Below, one piece after another: positions 1 through 8,877 of a stretch of DNA of 10,422 nt. A program made the translations under genes and the position numbers. The DNA is taken from the NCBI GenBank assembly GCA_019400425.1, contig JAFREE010000333.1:1-10422 (forward strand). Reading direction: 5' to 3'. Each line of letters starts with the position of its first letter. Position 1 is the stretch's first letter. Below the pieces are notes generated by a model. That model worked only from the letters and a program-made list of their open reading frames with translations, had not been told where the DNA came from and made no database searches. This DNA comes from Hymenochaete sp. R1. Its lineage: Eukaryota; Basidiomycota; Agaricomycetes; Hymenochaetales; Hymenochaetaceae.

Positions 1-286
1 TATAGGCTGCGCTCCCGCCGGCGCCATGGAAGCATTAGCTTGCTTGCTCTTGCTAGACCATCACTGGTGACTAGGGGGTGGAGGCGCTAGCTAGAATATG
101 AATTGATACGCTCAAGAACAATATTGTTGTAACTGTGAGTCGTCGCATATCTTTCTCCTCGAATCAACACAAAATCGTGATCTGGTCAGTCAGCAACCTC
201 AAAACTGAGAGATTACAGACTAGTATGGATGGCGCTCCGTAGTGCACATTTAGATACGCAAGCGGTAAACAATGAAGCTGTCTCAC

Positions 287-376
287 TTCGTCGGAGTCTA
301 GAACGAGTCGTAATGGATGAGGCGCATATGTTTCCAGCACCTTTTTTAAAGCAGCGATTTCAGTATCAAAGGTCAC
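287..376 (-). CDS. Possible first exon of a divergent unrecognised gene
   Basis: On the minus strand an ATG at 376-374 opens 30 codons (beginning MTFDTEIAALKKVLETYAPH) that run in phase 0 up to a good donor, GTGAGA, at 286-281. I could not choose a downstream exon. Several acceptors exist between about 155 and 210, but none gives a clearly protein-like continuation before the window ends. The next gene starts on the plus strand about 106 bp away, so a shared bidirectional promoter at 377-482 is possible. The family is not recognised, and the ORF could be fortuitous. Confidence 0.25.
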
Positions 377-482
377 TCGATTTCAAGTCTGTCATGTTTC
401 TGCTCTTTCGACGTAAATCATTGACAAAGCCTTTCATTTCTTTCTCCCTGCCACCACCGCAGTCCAAAAATTGTATCTCGAA

Positions 483-2078
483 ATGCACCCATACCTATCC
501 CCCGCTTCCCCATCCGACGGCCCCGACATGCTCATGCGATAAAATCATCCCCGCTGGCCTCGCCAATCTCCAAGTTGAGAACGTCAATATCACTCACAAT
601 GCACCTCAAGGTCAAGATTCCGATCAGGTATTAGTAAACCGACATTCTTTTTCTATCTCACTCCCGTGACGAAAGGTTCGCCTGCTCTTCAGGATTCACC
701 ATTATCCACGTTAGCGCAGGGAACGAGCTCTCGCCGCCACGTTAGGGTCGATCGAACTCGTACCTACACCTACCACGACTTGCTCGCACAGTCAAGCCGA
801 CTGGTGATGCTCATAGTCGCATACATTCAAGATGTGTTACGCATTTTTTTCACGACGATCAAACGACCACTTGGTATAATTCTTGCTATGTGGTTTCTAA
901 TTGTGGCCTCGGGTCTGCTTTCTGGCTCCATCCGAGCTAAAGCTGGCTCCATGTGCCCATATCCAGTTCTTAGAAAAATGCTACCTTGGTGTTCAATCGG
1001 GATCGAAGATGAGAATGGGTAAGCACCGTATTTTACTTTTGCCGCTCATCGTGCCTCCGAAAGGTACTCACTTTCTTCTCTTGGCTACAGGTCTGAAATT
1101 GAAGGTCTCAAGGTAACAAAAGCAGTTGAGCAGCATCGTGATGAGTTTGGCCCTCTGCGCGGACTCAAGGAGGCCGGACGAGTGGTTGATGAGTTTCAAG
1201 CGCGCCTCCTAGCCTCGAACCTCCCTTCAAAATTGGCCACCGCGACAACAAGCCACCTGTCGACTTTCGATACTTCGACGAGCCTCATTGCGAGAAGCCT
1301 GCAGAGACTAGAAGCAGAAGTACGAGGAACATTGGATAGGCAGGTCACCTACCCTCGATGATGACAAACCAGACATTGATCTCGACCTTTTAAACGTTAG
1401 CGTGGCATCGTTATATGATATTGTAATCACGTTGCCCCAGGAAGGATCGCTCAACCCTTTAGGTATGCCTAGGGCATTCGCTGATTTCATCGCCTCCATA
1501 ATTATGGATCGAATGGTCCCTCAGGCACTCGTTAAAGCGTCTTTTGAAGGGGTCGAGTACGAATTTTCAAAACACGCATCATCCGCCGAAGATGCCCTCA
1601 GAGAAATCTCCGAGCTGGCAGTGAGACTGAACTCAATGTCACCGCTTCTGGCACTCGAAGAGGCAGCTCTGAAGGCTGAAATGTCACGAACTCGCGCTTC
1701 ATTCTGGACATTGTGGGGTGGGAATAGAAATCAAGTGGCAGATATAATGAGGCGCCTTGAGGCAGTTGATGACTTGTACTTTCTCAGGGACAGAGCTATA
1801 GGCCATCTCCAAAATACAGAGCAGGTGAGTCCATCTCCTATCCTTTCCTATACATGGCTAACACTAAAATTGTTTTGCCCGATCTTTAGGCCATCGGAGC
1901 TTTTCAATCTCAGATCGGGTCTCTTCACGAACGAGTCTCTGCATTCACTCACCCTGGCAAAAGTCCATACCCATTGGAGCTAGAGATGCTTGCCCTTCAA
2001 CGAGGGCTACTCCGCCTTCTTGAGCAGGACCAATCGTCATCCAATGGTGGTGGAAGCCTATTGGGAGTGAAATATTAA
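483..2078 (+). CDS. Single-pass membrane coiled-coil protein, unnamed fungal family; two apparent frameshifts
   Basis: Exons that join in phase are about 483-627, 693-1018, 1091-1824 and 1890-2078, with introns 628-692, 1019-1090 and 1825-1889, all GT-AG and 65-72 nt. Exon 2 encodes a hydrophobic membrane span (LGIILAMWFLIVASGLLSG, about 870-930) followed by a short segment with two cysteines. Exons 3-4 encode long charged helices likely to form coiled coils, with a W-GGN motif near 1711-1730. The layout (N-terminal disordered segment, one membrane span, long helical tail) matches an unnamed agaricomycete family as I remember it; no function is known to me. Two breaks are visible. The start at 483 (MHPYLSPASPSD) meets TAA at 540 and the frame must shift by one before 545. 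The frame shifts again between 1312 and 1360, where no intron fits. The gene may be a recent pseudogene, or the breaks may be sequence errors. Confidence 0.5.
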
Positions 2079-2957
2079 GAAGTCTGGTTTATCATTGTAC
2101 CGCCATGATGTCATGTCGGAATGGATCGTTCCTCTCGAATCAAATGAACAACAGATGTTCGCACTGGAGGGTCCGGGCTCGCTCATTAGGTGTTTCGAGG
2201 TTGACGATCCGATATTGAAGACCTTTAGCAGAAAGCTAGTGAATGATGGAAAGTCGTATGTTATGTATATATATATGACTTTAAATAAATAGATAGGTCG
2301 TTTGCGCCATATCGTGTCGGAATAAGATAAGAAACGCAATATTGCATGACGCAGGCCCCGGGGCCCGCTTCGTTGTATCTGTAATGGGGAGCTCGTATGG
2401 TGGCCACTGAGGTTGGCTGAAGGTCCAAGCCATTATAATTATAATTAATTATAATTAAAGAGACGCGTTGGTTGATCATACCGTCATTCATACGTTGATA
2501 AACGTGATTAAACTATTAAATTAAACTGAATTTTGACTTGGTCTACTGACGATCCCGCGGCACCGTACTAGTAGTCGTATCAAAACGGCGTGGTCAATGC
2601 ATCGGGGTAAAAGACCGACAAGCCTGAAGAAATACCTCGACGGCATATTCAATCGCAACATATTCCCAAGTGCCAACCAAGTCAAGTCCGACGTTTTCCA
2701 ACTAGTACACTGGCATTTCCGTCCGAATCTTACGAAAGGCCCATCGTGACGATCTAGCTCGAGCGCACGGTTTATGGTTGTAGTGGCTCTCGTTCGGCCA
2801 ACACTGGTGACTGTGACGGTGACTGGCGCCTCTCCCGTTCGTTACGCCTTGAGAGTAGTGCTCGTTCCTCTTTGAAGGTTAATTCCAGCTACAAGTCACC
2901 CGGGAAACTCTTTAAGGCTAACGCGACGTATCTTCATTGATTGGTTGTCCCAAGCGC
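2079..2957. other. Left intergenic region without a convincing gene
   Basis: This stretch follows the membrane-protein gene and ends at the hAT insertion site. It holds only short ORFs on either strand (for example 2095-2292 plus, 2058-2339 minus) with no recognisable domain or splice structure. The first 200 bp are probably the 3' untranslated region of the upstream gene. It also contains a 12-nt GC palindrome (GGCCCCGGGGCC, 2354-2365) and an AT-rich palindrome at 2436-2457. I found no tRNA-like or repeat structure in 2520-2957. Confidence 0.5.
2436..2457. repeat. Perfect 22-nt AT palindrome
   Basis: The 22 bases at 2436-2457 are all A or T and read the same on both strands, centred on TTAA at 2445-2448. 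They could form a cruciform or be a remnant of another repeat. No function is assigned. Confidence 0.6.
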
Positions 2958-2965
2958 TGGATAGG
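2958..2965. repeat. Left copy of the 8-bp target-site duplication (TGGATAGG)
   Basis: TGGATAGG lies directly before the TAGAGCAT terminus and is repeated exactly at 9601-9608, directly after the opposite terminus. An 8-bp duplication is the hallmark of hAT insertion, and its exact preservation argues for a fairly recent insertion. Confidence 0.9.
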
Positions 2966-3135
2966 TAGAGCATGTCGCGGATTTGGAGTCCGCGGATCCG
3001 GGACTTCGGATCGCGGATCCGACGTATGCGGACTCGATTTTGGAAGAGGAAAAATCCGCGGATTTCGGGCCGACGGACCCCGGATTTGGAAGTCAGAATC
3101 CGGGAATACGCGGACCGATCCGCGGATCCGGGTAT
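2966..3135. repeat. Left terminal repeat and subterminal palindrome array
   Basis: After TAGAGCATGTCGCGG the next 150 bp contain repeated GC-rich palindromic words: TCCGCGGATCCGG at 2989-3002, CGCGGATCCG near 3012, AATCCGCGGATTT at 3053-3065 and a TCCGCGGATCCGG cluster at 3119-3132. Short ORFs here on both strands are artefacts of this repetition. In characterised hAT elements, repeated subterminal motifs bind the transposase zinc finger; I infer the same role here. Confidence 0.8.
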
Positions 3136-3140
3136 CGGCG

Positions 3141-3468
3141 AGGAGATCTGCAGTAGATATATAGCCTGTGGTCAACGATGTCCCTCTTTCTCAAAGTCCC
3201 TCGTCGACCCTTTATCTCACAAGCCATGTACCTTCCGCCTTCCCAATCAGAGCCCGTCTCCGTGTATACTAGAGTCTCCAGCGTCACAATATAAATTTTA
3301 TGCGGTATGCGAGACTGTACGCGAGCGTCCGAGGGCAGGCATTGTCGACTCTAGAAAGATTCTACAAGGGGTACCGTGCGCTTGTTCGTTTCTTTCTGGT
3401 TTCTCTTGCTCGCTGTGGAACTCATCGGCATTTTAGCAGGAAATATCCCTGAATCTCATCGGGGTGCA
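3141..3468 (+). promoter_or_regulatory. Putative transposase promoter with CCAAT and TATA boxes
   Basis: No gene is visible between the left subterminal array and the transposase leader. CCAAT occurs at 3243-3247 and TATAAAT at 3290-3296, 43 bp apart, in the order expected of a eukaryotic promoter for the plus-strand transposase. Transcription would then begin shortly after 3315, leaving a leader of up to about 250 nt. The boxes are short and could be fortuitous. Confidence 0.4.
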
Positions 3469-3534
3469 ATGTCCTACAACATTTTTCAGCCCGACGAGCG
3501 GTCGCCAGGTAACAGTTATGGCGGTTTGCCATAA
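3469..3534 (+). other. Upstream ORF of 21 codons in the transposase leader
   Basis: ATG at 3469 opens MSYNIFQPDERSPGNSYGGLP and stops at TAA 3532-3534, in the same register as the transposase start at 3574. It could be a regulatory upstream ORF. It could also be the true N-terminus spliced onward: a CCAG/GTAACA donor-like site lies at 3508-3509, but I found no acceptor with matching phase at a reasonable distance. Its stop codon lies inside the 3515-3535 hairpin. Confidence 0.35.
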
Positions 3535-3535
3535 C
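3515..3535 (+). promoter_or_regulatory. Perfect 8-bp hairpin in the transposase leader
   Basis: GTTATGGC at 3515-3522 pairs exactly with GCCATAAC at 3528-3535 around a 5-nt loop (GGTTT). It lies 38 nt before the chosen start codon and overlaps the stop of the upstream ORF. A leader hairpin could slow scanning ribosomes. That is inference; the structure itself is visible. Confidence 0.5.
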
Positions 3536-3573
3536 GCATCCATCTGTTGCAAAAACCCGTCGCCTCTGTCCTT

Positions 3574-6500
3574 ATGATATCGACATCTTCATTTAAGACC
3601 ATATCGAAAAATACCGTTGGTTCTGACATTATGATGCAGACAACTCTTCGACAGAGTACACGCGTGAAGAAGCCGTCGAACAGGGCGCAAGGAAAGGATG
3701 GCCTCGAGCCGGTCAGTACTCGCATGGCACTGGACGTAGATGCACCGGAGAGTTCCATTGATTTGACTGGAGAGCGCAATGATGGGTCAGACTCCTCTGA
3801 CGATGAAATGGTGCCAGATGAACAGGAGCCAGAAGAAGTCGAAGTACGTCGCACTCAACCTCCATCGTTGTGTATTAACCTCTATTTTGGCGGGTTTGAA
3901 GGAAGTTGCGACAGAGGACGACCTGCCTTGCTTCATACCGGAAAAATCGCCCTCTTCTCGTAAACGGAAACGTACGAAAGTATCACAGCAAAGCAAGGAC
4001 GGCCCCTGTTCCGTCACAACAAGTCCGAGGCCATCCGTCGAGAGCATCGCGCTGGACGACGACCTCGAGTCACAGGCTCAGACATCCACTTCTGGCGTAA
4101 AGGCGTACCAGGCTCGCATACCCACCGCAAATGGGTCAAAGATTTTTACCAAGGTGAGACCTTTTTATTTGCTTCACTGATTTCGCCTCGAAACAATTCG
4201 CTGTAGAACGATCTCGCGATTGGTTTTTTTTATACTCGCGTTTCCAGGGATGCGGATGGGAATCGAGAGCTGGGAGCATCCTACTTCAACTGTTCGGTGT
4301 GCTCCGTGGTATTTACGGTTACAGCAGCGTCGCACGGAAACAAAAATGGTGCGTAGTAGAGCGCTATATGTCATACGCAAAGACTTAAACTTACATGTAT
4401 CACCGAAGCTCTTGTTAAGCATCTGAAGGCACATCCAGCGCACGGGAAGCTCTTCGATCATATGGAACGAGTCAAACACCATCGCTCTTTGACCCAGGAG
4501 GAAGTGGAATATGCAAATGGCACGACGCGTACGCATCCTCGCCTTCTTTTGTCTTTTCTGAGTTAGTGATATCGCCCAGCAATGCCTTCGAAGGATGTGC
4601 TTAATAGCATGTGTGCTTATGAGTCCGGAGCGCCCGACGTGTCGAAGATGTTGAAGAAAGCCGCTGCCGTCAAAGCACTCGTAAGTTTATACACCTCATC
4701 TATTAGCAAGACGGCCCAATAACGCATGATTGCCAGCCACCATTCAATCACGACCAGTTTGCGAAGGAGCTTGCAACTCTGGCGGTCGCGTTGGACATTC
4801 CGTTCACTATTGTTAGAAACCTTTTTTTCAAGCGCTTTCTACAGTACGTCGCGCAAGATACGGGTCTGTGCATCCCAACACACGCACACGTCATGGAGCA
4901 GTTGGGGGTGTTGAAGGGAGATGAAGAGAAGCAGTTGAAGGCGGTAATACAAGTTACGTCCTCCGCTGTGCTTTCTATGGGATACTTTCCTGACGTATCA
5001 ATAGAACCATACTGGGAAAGTATCGATTTCGTTAGATGCCTGGACATCGAGTAACGGTCACGCGTTTATGGGAATCGTGATGCACTACGTATCAAAATGG
5101 AAACTCTGTACGTAGTACAAAAAGAACATTAGTAATGGTACTGATTCGTATGAGAAGGCGAGGTTCTGTTAGGATTCGAAGGTATGAGTGGCCGACACAG
5201 TGGCAAGAACCTGGCGAAGGTCGTATGGACTGTCATGAAGCGTTGGGGAATCGAGGATAAGGCAAGCTTCGTTTCTTCCCATCCTATTCTATATCTTACA
5301 GCTGTTCCAGGTTAACTCTATTACGTGTGATAACGCTTCAAATAATGACAAAATGATGGAAGAACTGGAAGAGTTGTATTGGGATGAAGACTTGGAATTC
5401 GACCACAAGCTCGCTCGTATTCGTTGCATGCCCCACTCCATACAACTTGCTGCAATGAAGGTACGTCGTACTTATTGCATAGGCCCGTGTCTGGTCTCTG
5501 ATTGCATTTCCAGCTCCTGGAAAGCTCGGGTACCACGGGGGGATCTGCTCGCTCTGAAGAGGAGAGATTCGAGCCAGACATGAGCCCGGATGCGGAGGAG
5601 TTCGAGCACGTAGAAACCGGGGCATTCGCCATCTCCAATGTTTGGACTACGATAAAGCATGTACGTCTCTCTGCCACGTCCCATTAGTTCGACCTTAGTA
5701 CTAACGGTTATCTAGTTACGAGAGCTTATTATTGTTATTAGAGGTTCGCCGCAACGACGGGAGGAGTTTCTGGATGTCGCAAAGAAGACTCTGGCGGACA
5801 AAAAATCGCATGGTCTGATGCTTCTACTGGACGTCTCGACTCGATGGTCCTCTACCCACATCATGCTAGGTCAGTGCGACCTGCGCGGCTTCGTTCCACC
5901 GCACTTTTACTTACTTCAAGATGATGTAGAGCGTGCTTTGCAACTCAAGGACGCCATTGATAGGTTCTGCGTAAAATACAGATTTGAAGAGAAGAGACCG
6001 TCCGCAGCTGGTTGGACTGCCATTGCAACAGTGGCCAATTGGCTCAAGAGGTTTCGCTCGTCAACAACAACCTTGTCTGCGACCAAATCGTGTACGCTTT
6101 CCACCGTCTTCTCGCATTTTTTCTTTCTTCAAGACGGTCTTCGGTCAGCCCTCGCCAAGATGGAGGATTCGGATGACATCAACACGCAACAACTCAGTAA
6201 CGGTTTGCGAGCCGCGCACGAGAAACTTGCCGAGTACTTGGGGAAGTTTAGTAGATCGTACTTTTTCGTTTGGGCCGCAAGTAAGTAGTGCTCTTAAGGA
6301 ATCGAATCGAACTTCGATTGACACTTGGACTTATTTTTGAAGTGCTCGATCCCCGAATCAATTGGGCGGGTATTGCACGTATCACGCAGCACCTACCGGC
6401 TGATCACCCTCTGAAACTCAAGCTGGACCGGGCTAATAGATCTCTTCACGACTACTACAAAAATCCATACAAAAAATTCCAGACTCCTGCCCCAACCACG

Positions 6501-6857
6501 GTAGATGCGGACGATGCAAACGATTGTGTAGGCTTTTCGTTCTCTGGCCTTGCAGCGCCTGTTTCAGAAAATGAATTGGACGACTACCTCAGTATGGCTC
6601 CAGTACCCGTCCTTCCGGGCAAATGGGACGTGTTCGATGTACTCCAATGGTGGAGTTTGAATGCCGCACGGTATCCTGCATTATCACGGCTGGCCAGTGA
6701 CATCCACTGCATTCCAGGATCGTCTGTGGCGGTCGAGCGCGTATTTTCAAGCAGTAGGGACTTGATTTCAGTGCGAAGGGGTAGTCTCAGACGTGATACT
6801 ATCAGTGATGCAATGATAGTAAAGCATTCTTTGAAAACGCGATTGGCCGAGGAATAA
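3574..6857 (+). CDS. hAT transposase, 13 exons, apparently intact (867 residues)
   Basis: Cut-and-paste transposase acting in the nucleus on the element's own ends. Exons: 3574-3843, 3902-4153, 4207-4348, 4409-4528, 4580-4680, 4758-4943, 5005-5107, 5158-5261, 5311-5460, 5514-5660, 5716-5869, 5921-6280, 6343-6857. Phases agree at every junction and no internal stop occurs. Introns are 49-77 nt. In order: an acidic N-terminus (about 73-90); a basic RKRKRTK, a likely nuclear signal (110-116); a BED-like zinc finger C203-x2-C206-x19-H226-x3-H230; the catalytic core with D368 (SISLDAWTS), D433 (CDNASNND), C465/H468 (RCMPHSIQL) and W569 (TRW); an alpha-helical insertion region; and the hATC dimerisation domain (about 774-860) with WW799-800 and E828 in VERVFSSS. 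D368, D433 and E828 correspond to the hAT DDE triad by motif. ATG 3574 is the first in-frame start after the TAA at 3532. AATAAA overlaps the stop at 6853-6858. Confidence 0.88.
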
Positions 6858-7300
6858 AATACACGAACACTCTTTTTGTAGTGTCCGTCTGTAGAACTGT
6901 TTTTTGACATTTTCGGGAAATCTTTTTTTTTATTTTAAATAGTTATCCGTGTTATATGTCGAGTATGAGGAACAAGACTTGCTTTGGGCTCGTAGGTTTG
7001 TAAGTAAGTATGGAAACAAGTTGCATCACATGACGAGCCGTGGACAAGTGACTAACAACCCGTTTGTGCCGCACCAGACACCTTTTCTTCTCCTACGACG
7101 ACCTACGATATCTGCGTAGTGAGCACATCCCGCTAACCTATACGGCGACAACTTGAGCGGTCTTCAGTCCTACGTCCCGTTCGCATAAAGGACGGCGAGC
7201 CTCCCGAAGTATCGCCAGGAAACCCGCACGCGCCGTCAAGGGCGACAGCGTTTAACGGATGGCGCCGAGCACAGAGGCAAAGGATCAGAGAGTTGCGCTA
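6858..7300. other. Transposase 3' flank inside the element, no gene seen
   Basis: The first 100 bp are T-rich and probably include the transposase 3' untranslated region. The rest (about 6960-7300) has stops in all frames and no recognisable RNA or repeat. It separates the transposase module from the cargo-like region. Confidence 0.5.
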
Positions 7301-7307
7301 GGACCTG

Positions 7308-8310
7308 ATGAAGTCCATTGATCAAGGGAAGCAAAGCTTCAAGCAATCCACCGACGAGTGCGAGGACATAATTCTCGAGGTCGGCACGAAAATCACGATC
7401 AGCCTTCGCCGCCAATGACCATCAGTGTTTCGCCGTGTACCTCAAACACAAGGACCTAATCGATGCGGATGAGGAGAACGAAGGTAAGAGTGCAATAAAA
7501 ACCCGACGTCATTCCTGCACTCACCGTAAGAAACTTGCAAAAAGCATAGCAACATCCTCGACAGCAATCTTCGAAATACGACGTTGGAGTTCAACATGGA
7601 TGGCGGATATGCAGAACACAAGATGGTGGCCGAATGGGATGATGTAGTCGGAGAAGAGCTGGAAGACGAGTGGGCATCACTGGCAAACAATGCGCACGTT
7701 AGTGATCGCTCTACACATTCAAATGATTTCTTACTTCGGAATTGGATCAACTTCTTGCGTACAACTCCTCAATTCCAGTACTTTGAGCTGTTTGCCGTCC
7801 ACGTCTTTCTGACATCACCGAACGGATGTCCACGGTGACGCCAGACGAGATTTCATTGCATTCAATATTGGCGAGCTAACGGCCAGAGAGTGCGACCGCG
7901 GCTATACCACACAAGATATCGTTGTGGGCAACTTTGGCGAGTTATTGAGTAAACCGCGATTTCGATAAGGATGCATTTACGTTCAACATCGGCGAGTTGG
8001 CGTGTGGAAAAGATATCAAAGTGACGTCCGGGTCTTCCGTGCACCTGGATACATCGGAGATTGGATGGAAACTGCAAGCAGGCTTCACGAGGTCATAGGA
8101 TGTACGCACACGATCGACTCGATGGTCGATCAGTAAAGGTCATGGGATGTACGCACACGATCGACTCGATGGTCGATCATGAACGATCTGTTTAGTAAGT
8201 GCGCGCAAATCATCTGAACGATGGGAACTGATTATTTTTGATACACGTGTTACTTTACGGAACAGGTTTGGCGGACGAACAGACGACGACGACGACGTGA
8301 TCTGGAGAAA
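7308..8310 (+). pseudogene. Decayed unrecognised gene carried in the element
   Basis: Protein-like segments follow one another on the plus strand but in different frames. They are: a segment from ATG 7308 ending ILEVGTKITISL; then, after a one-base shift near 7405, CFAVYLKHKDLIDADEENE; then, after an in-phase intron 7484-7530 (GTAAGA...GTAAG), LDSNLRNTTLEFNMDGGY onward through 7790; then SDITERMSTVTPDEI; then FNIGELTARE; and, after TAA at about 7967 and another shift, DAFTFNIGELACGKDIKV ending at TAG 8096-8098. The FNIGEL motif occurs twice, suggesting an internal repeat. A 47-bp tandem duplication lies in its 3' part, and similar coding-like sequence continues to about 8310. At least four frame changes indicate a pseudogene. 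I do not recognise the family. It is unrelated to transposase and is probably captured from a host gene. Confidence 0.5.
8090..8183. repeat. Tandem duplication of a 47-bp unit
   Basis: Copy 1 is 8090-8136 and copy 2 is 8137-8183. They match at 44 of 47 positions (differences at 8097/8144, 8133/8180 and 8134/8181). Both contain the core GGATGTACGCACACGATCGA. Copy 1 ends in TAA in the register that reads CTHTIDSMVD, while copy 2 has GAA there and stays open. Confidence 0.9.
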
Positions 8311-8410
8311 CGGAGAGACGCAAACAAGAACCATAAACGTCGGAAATGGCACACCCAGCCAGTCCAACTTCGCCAGAACTAACCTCCATGCATCGCACAG
8401 GAGTCCACGA

Positions 8411-8498
8411 GCAGAAAGAACGTCGGCGTCGACATTGGGAGAATCGAGCGTGCGCGCGCGTGTTGGAGGGCAGAAAGAACATCGGCGTCGACCTTGGG
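8411..8498. repeat. Pair of 29-bp direct repeats, 59 bp apart
   Basis: The 29 bp at 8411-8439 recur at 8470-8498 with two mismatches (27 of 29). The shared words are GCAGAAAGAAC and TCGGCGTCGAC. They lie just downstream of the stop of the minus-strand gene (8501-8877) and fall in different frames in every long ORF here, so they look like a DNA-level duplication rather than a protein repeat. A short (GAC)5-like run lies nearby at 8283-8297. Confidence 0.8.
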
Positions 8499-8500
8499 GT

Positions 8501-8877
8501 TCAGACAGCGCGTTCGGCGCGGGTAGCTTGAACTTGGCGCCTCTGGCGCGTGCGGTCGGAGATGAAGTCCACGAACGAAGCTCGTGCGTTCGGGTTAAGA
8601 AGACGAAGCTATAGGCAGAAGGTAAGTACAGCTTCGTTGTATCTGAATTCTCAATACTAACCTGCAATTCTATTGCTTCTCCGCCGGCTTCGATTTCATT
8701 TCCGATCGCCCTGTTTTCATTGCGAATGCGGCCTAGCTCACCCTCGCCCTCCCAGCCCGCCCAAAACCTCTCCGAAACGGTCGCATGCACCCACACCAAA
8801 AGATGAGGCACGGAACCGAGCGCACACGCCAAACCACCTATCAGTCCTTCAAAAAACCTCTTAATATCGGGTTGCAT
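8501..8877 (-). CDS. Small spliced hypothetical protein (107 residues) within the element
   Basis: On the minus strand ATG at 8877-8875 starts exon 1 (8662-8877, 72 codons, beginning MQPDIKRFFEGLIGGLACAL). The donor is CAG/GTTAGT at 8661 and the acceptor CCTATAG ends at 8609, giving a 53-nt intron in phase 0. Exon 2 (8501-8608) reads LRLLNPNARASFVDFISDR onward and stops at TGA 8503-8501. The first 35 residues are hydrophobic. The stretch from about 45 to 75 is a charged helix with coiled-coil character (IRNENRAIGNEIEAGGEAIE) that continues smoothly across the splice junction, the main reason I trust the model. An in-frame stop lies upstream of the ATG. A possible 5'-UTR intron with donor CAG/GTAAGT starts at 8947. 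No family is recognised. An unspliced minus-strand ORF continues to 8140, but its composition beyond 8608 is less protein-like. Confidence 0.45.

Noticed and set aside
2058..2339. Minus-strand 93-codon ORF and plus-strand 65-codon ORF (2095-2292)
   Set aside because: No recognisable domain, splice structure or conserved pattern; probably untranslated 3' sequence of the upstream gene.
2367..2381. 15-bp word GCTTCGTTGTATCTG shared with 8631-8645
   Set aside because: An isolated match between flank and element with no extension on either side; within reach of chance in a 10-kb window.
2937..3436. Overlapping ORFs of 64-154 codons on both strands in the left terminal array
   Set aside because: They arise from repeated TCCGCGGA/GGATCC palindromes, giving arginine-, proline- and serine-rich low-complexity translations; no splice or domain evidence.
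4049..4056. GCGCTGGA, the octamer at 2954-2961, occurring again inside the transposase
   Set aside because: Considered as an alternative target duplication for a smaller element, but no terminal repeat adjoins it and it lies in an exon.
8279..8298. Short GAC trinucleotide run
   Set aside because: Only about five units; too short to count as a meaningful microsatellite or regulatory repeat.
8140..8608. Minus-strand ORF continuing from the small gene to 8140 (245 codons unspliced)
   Set aside because: Good splice sites at 8661 and 8609 give a more natural second exon in another frame. The unspliced tail looks like random GC-rich translation and runs through the 29-bp repeats.
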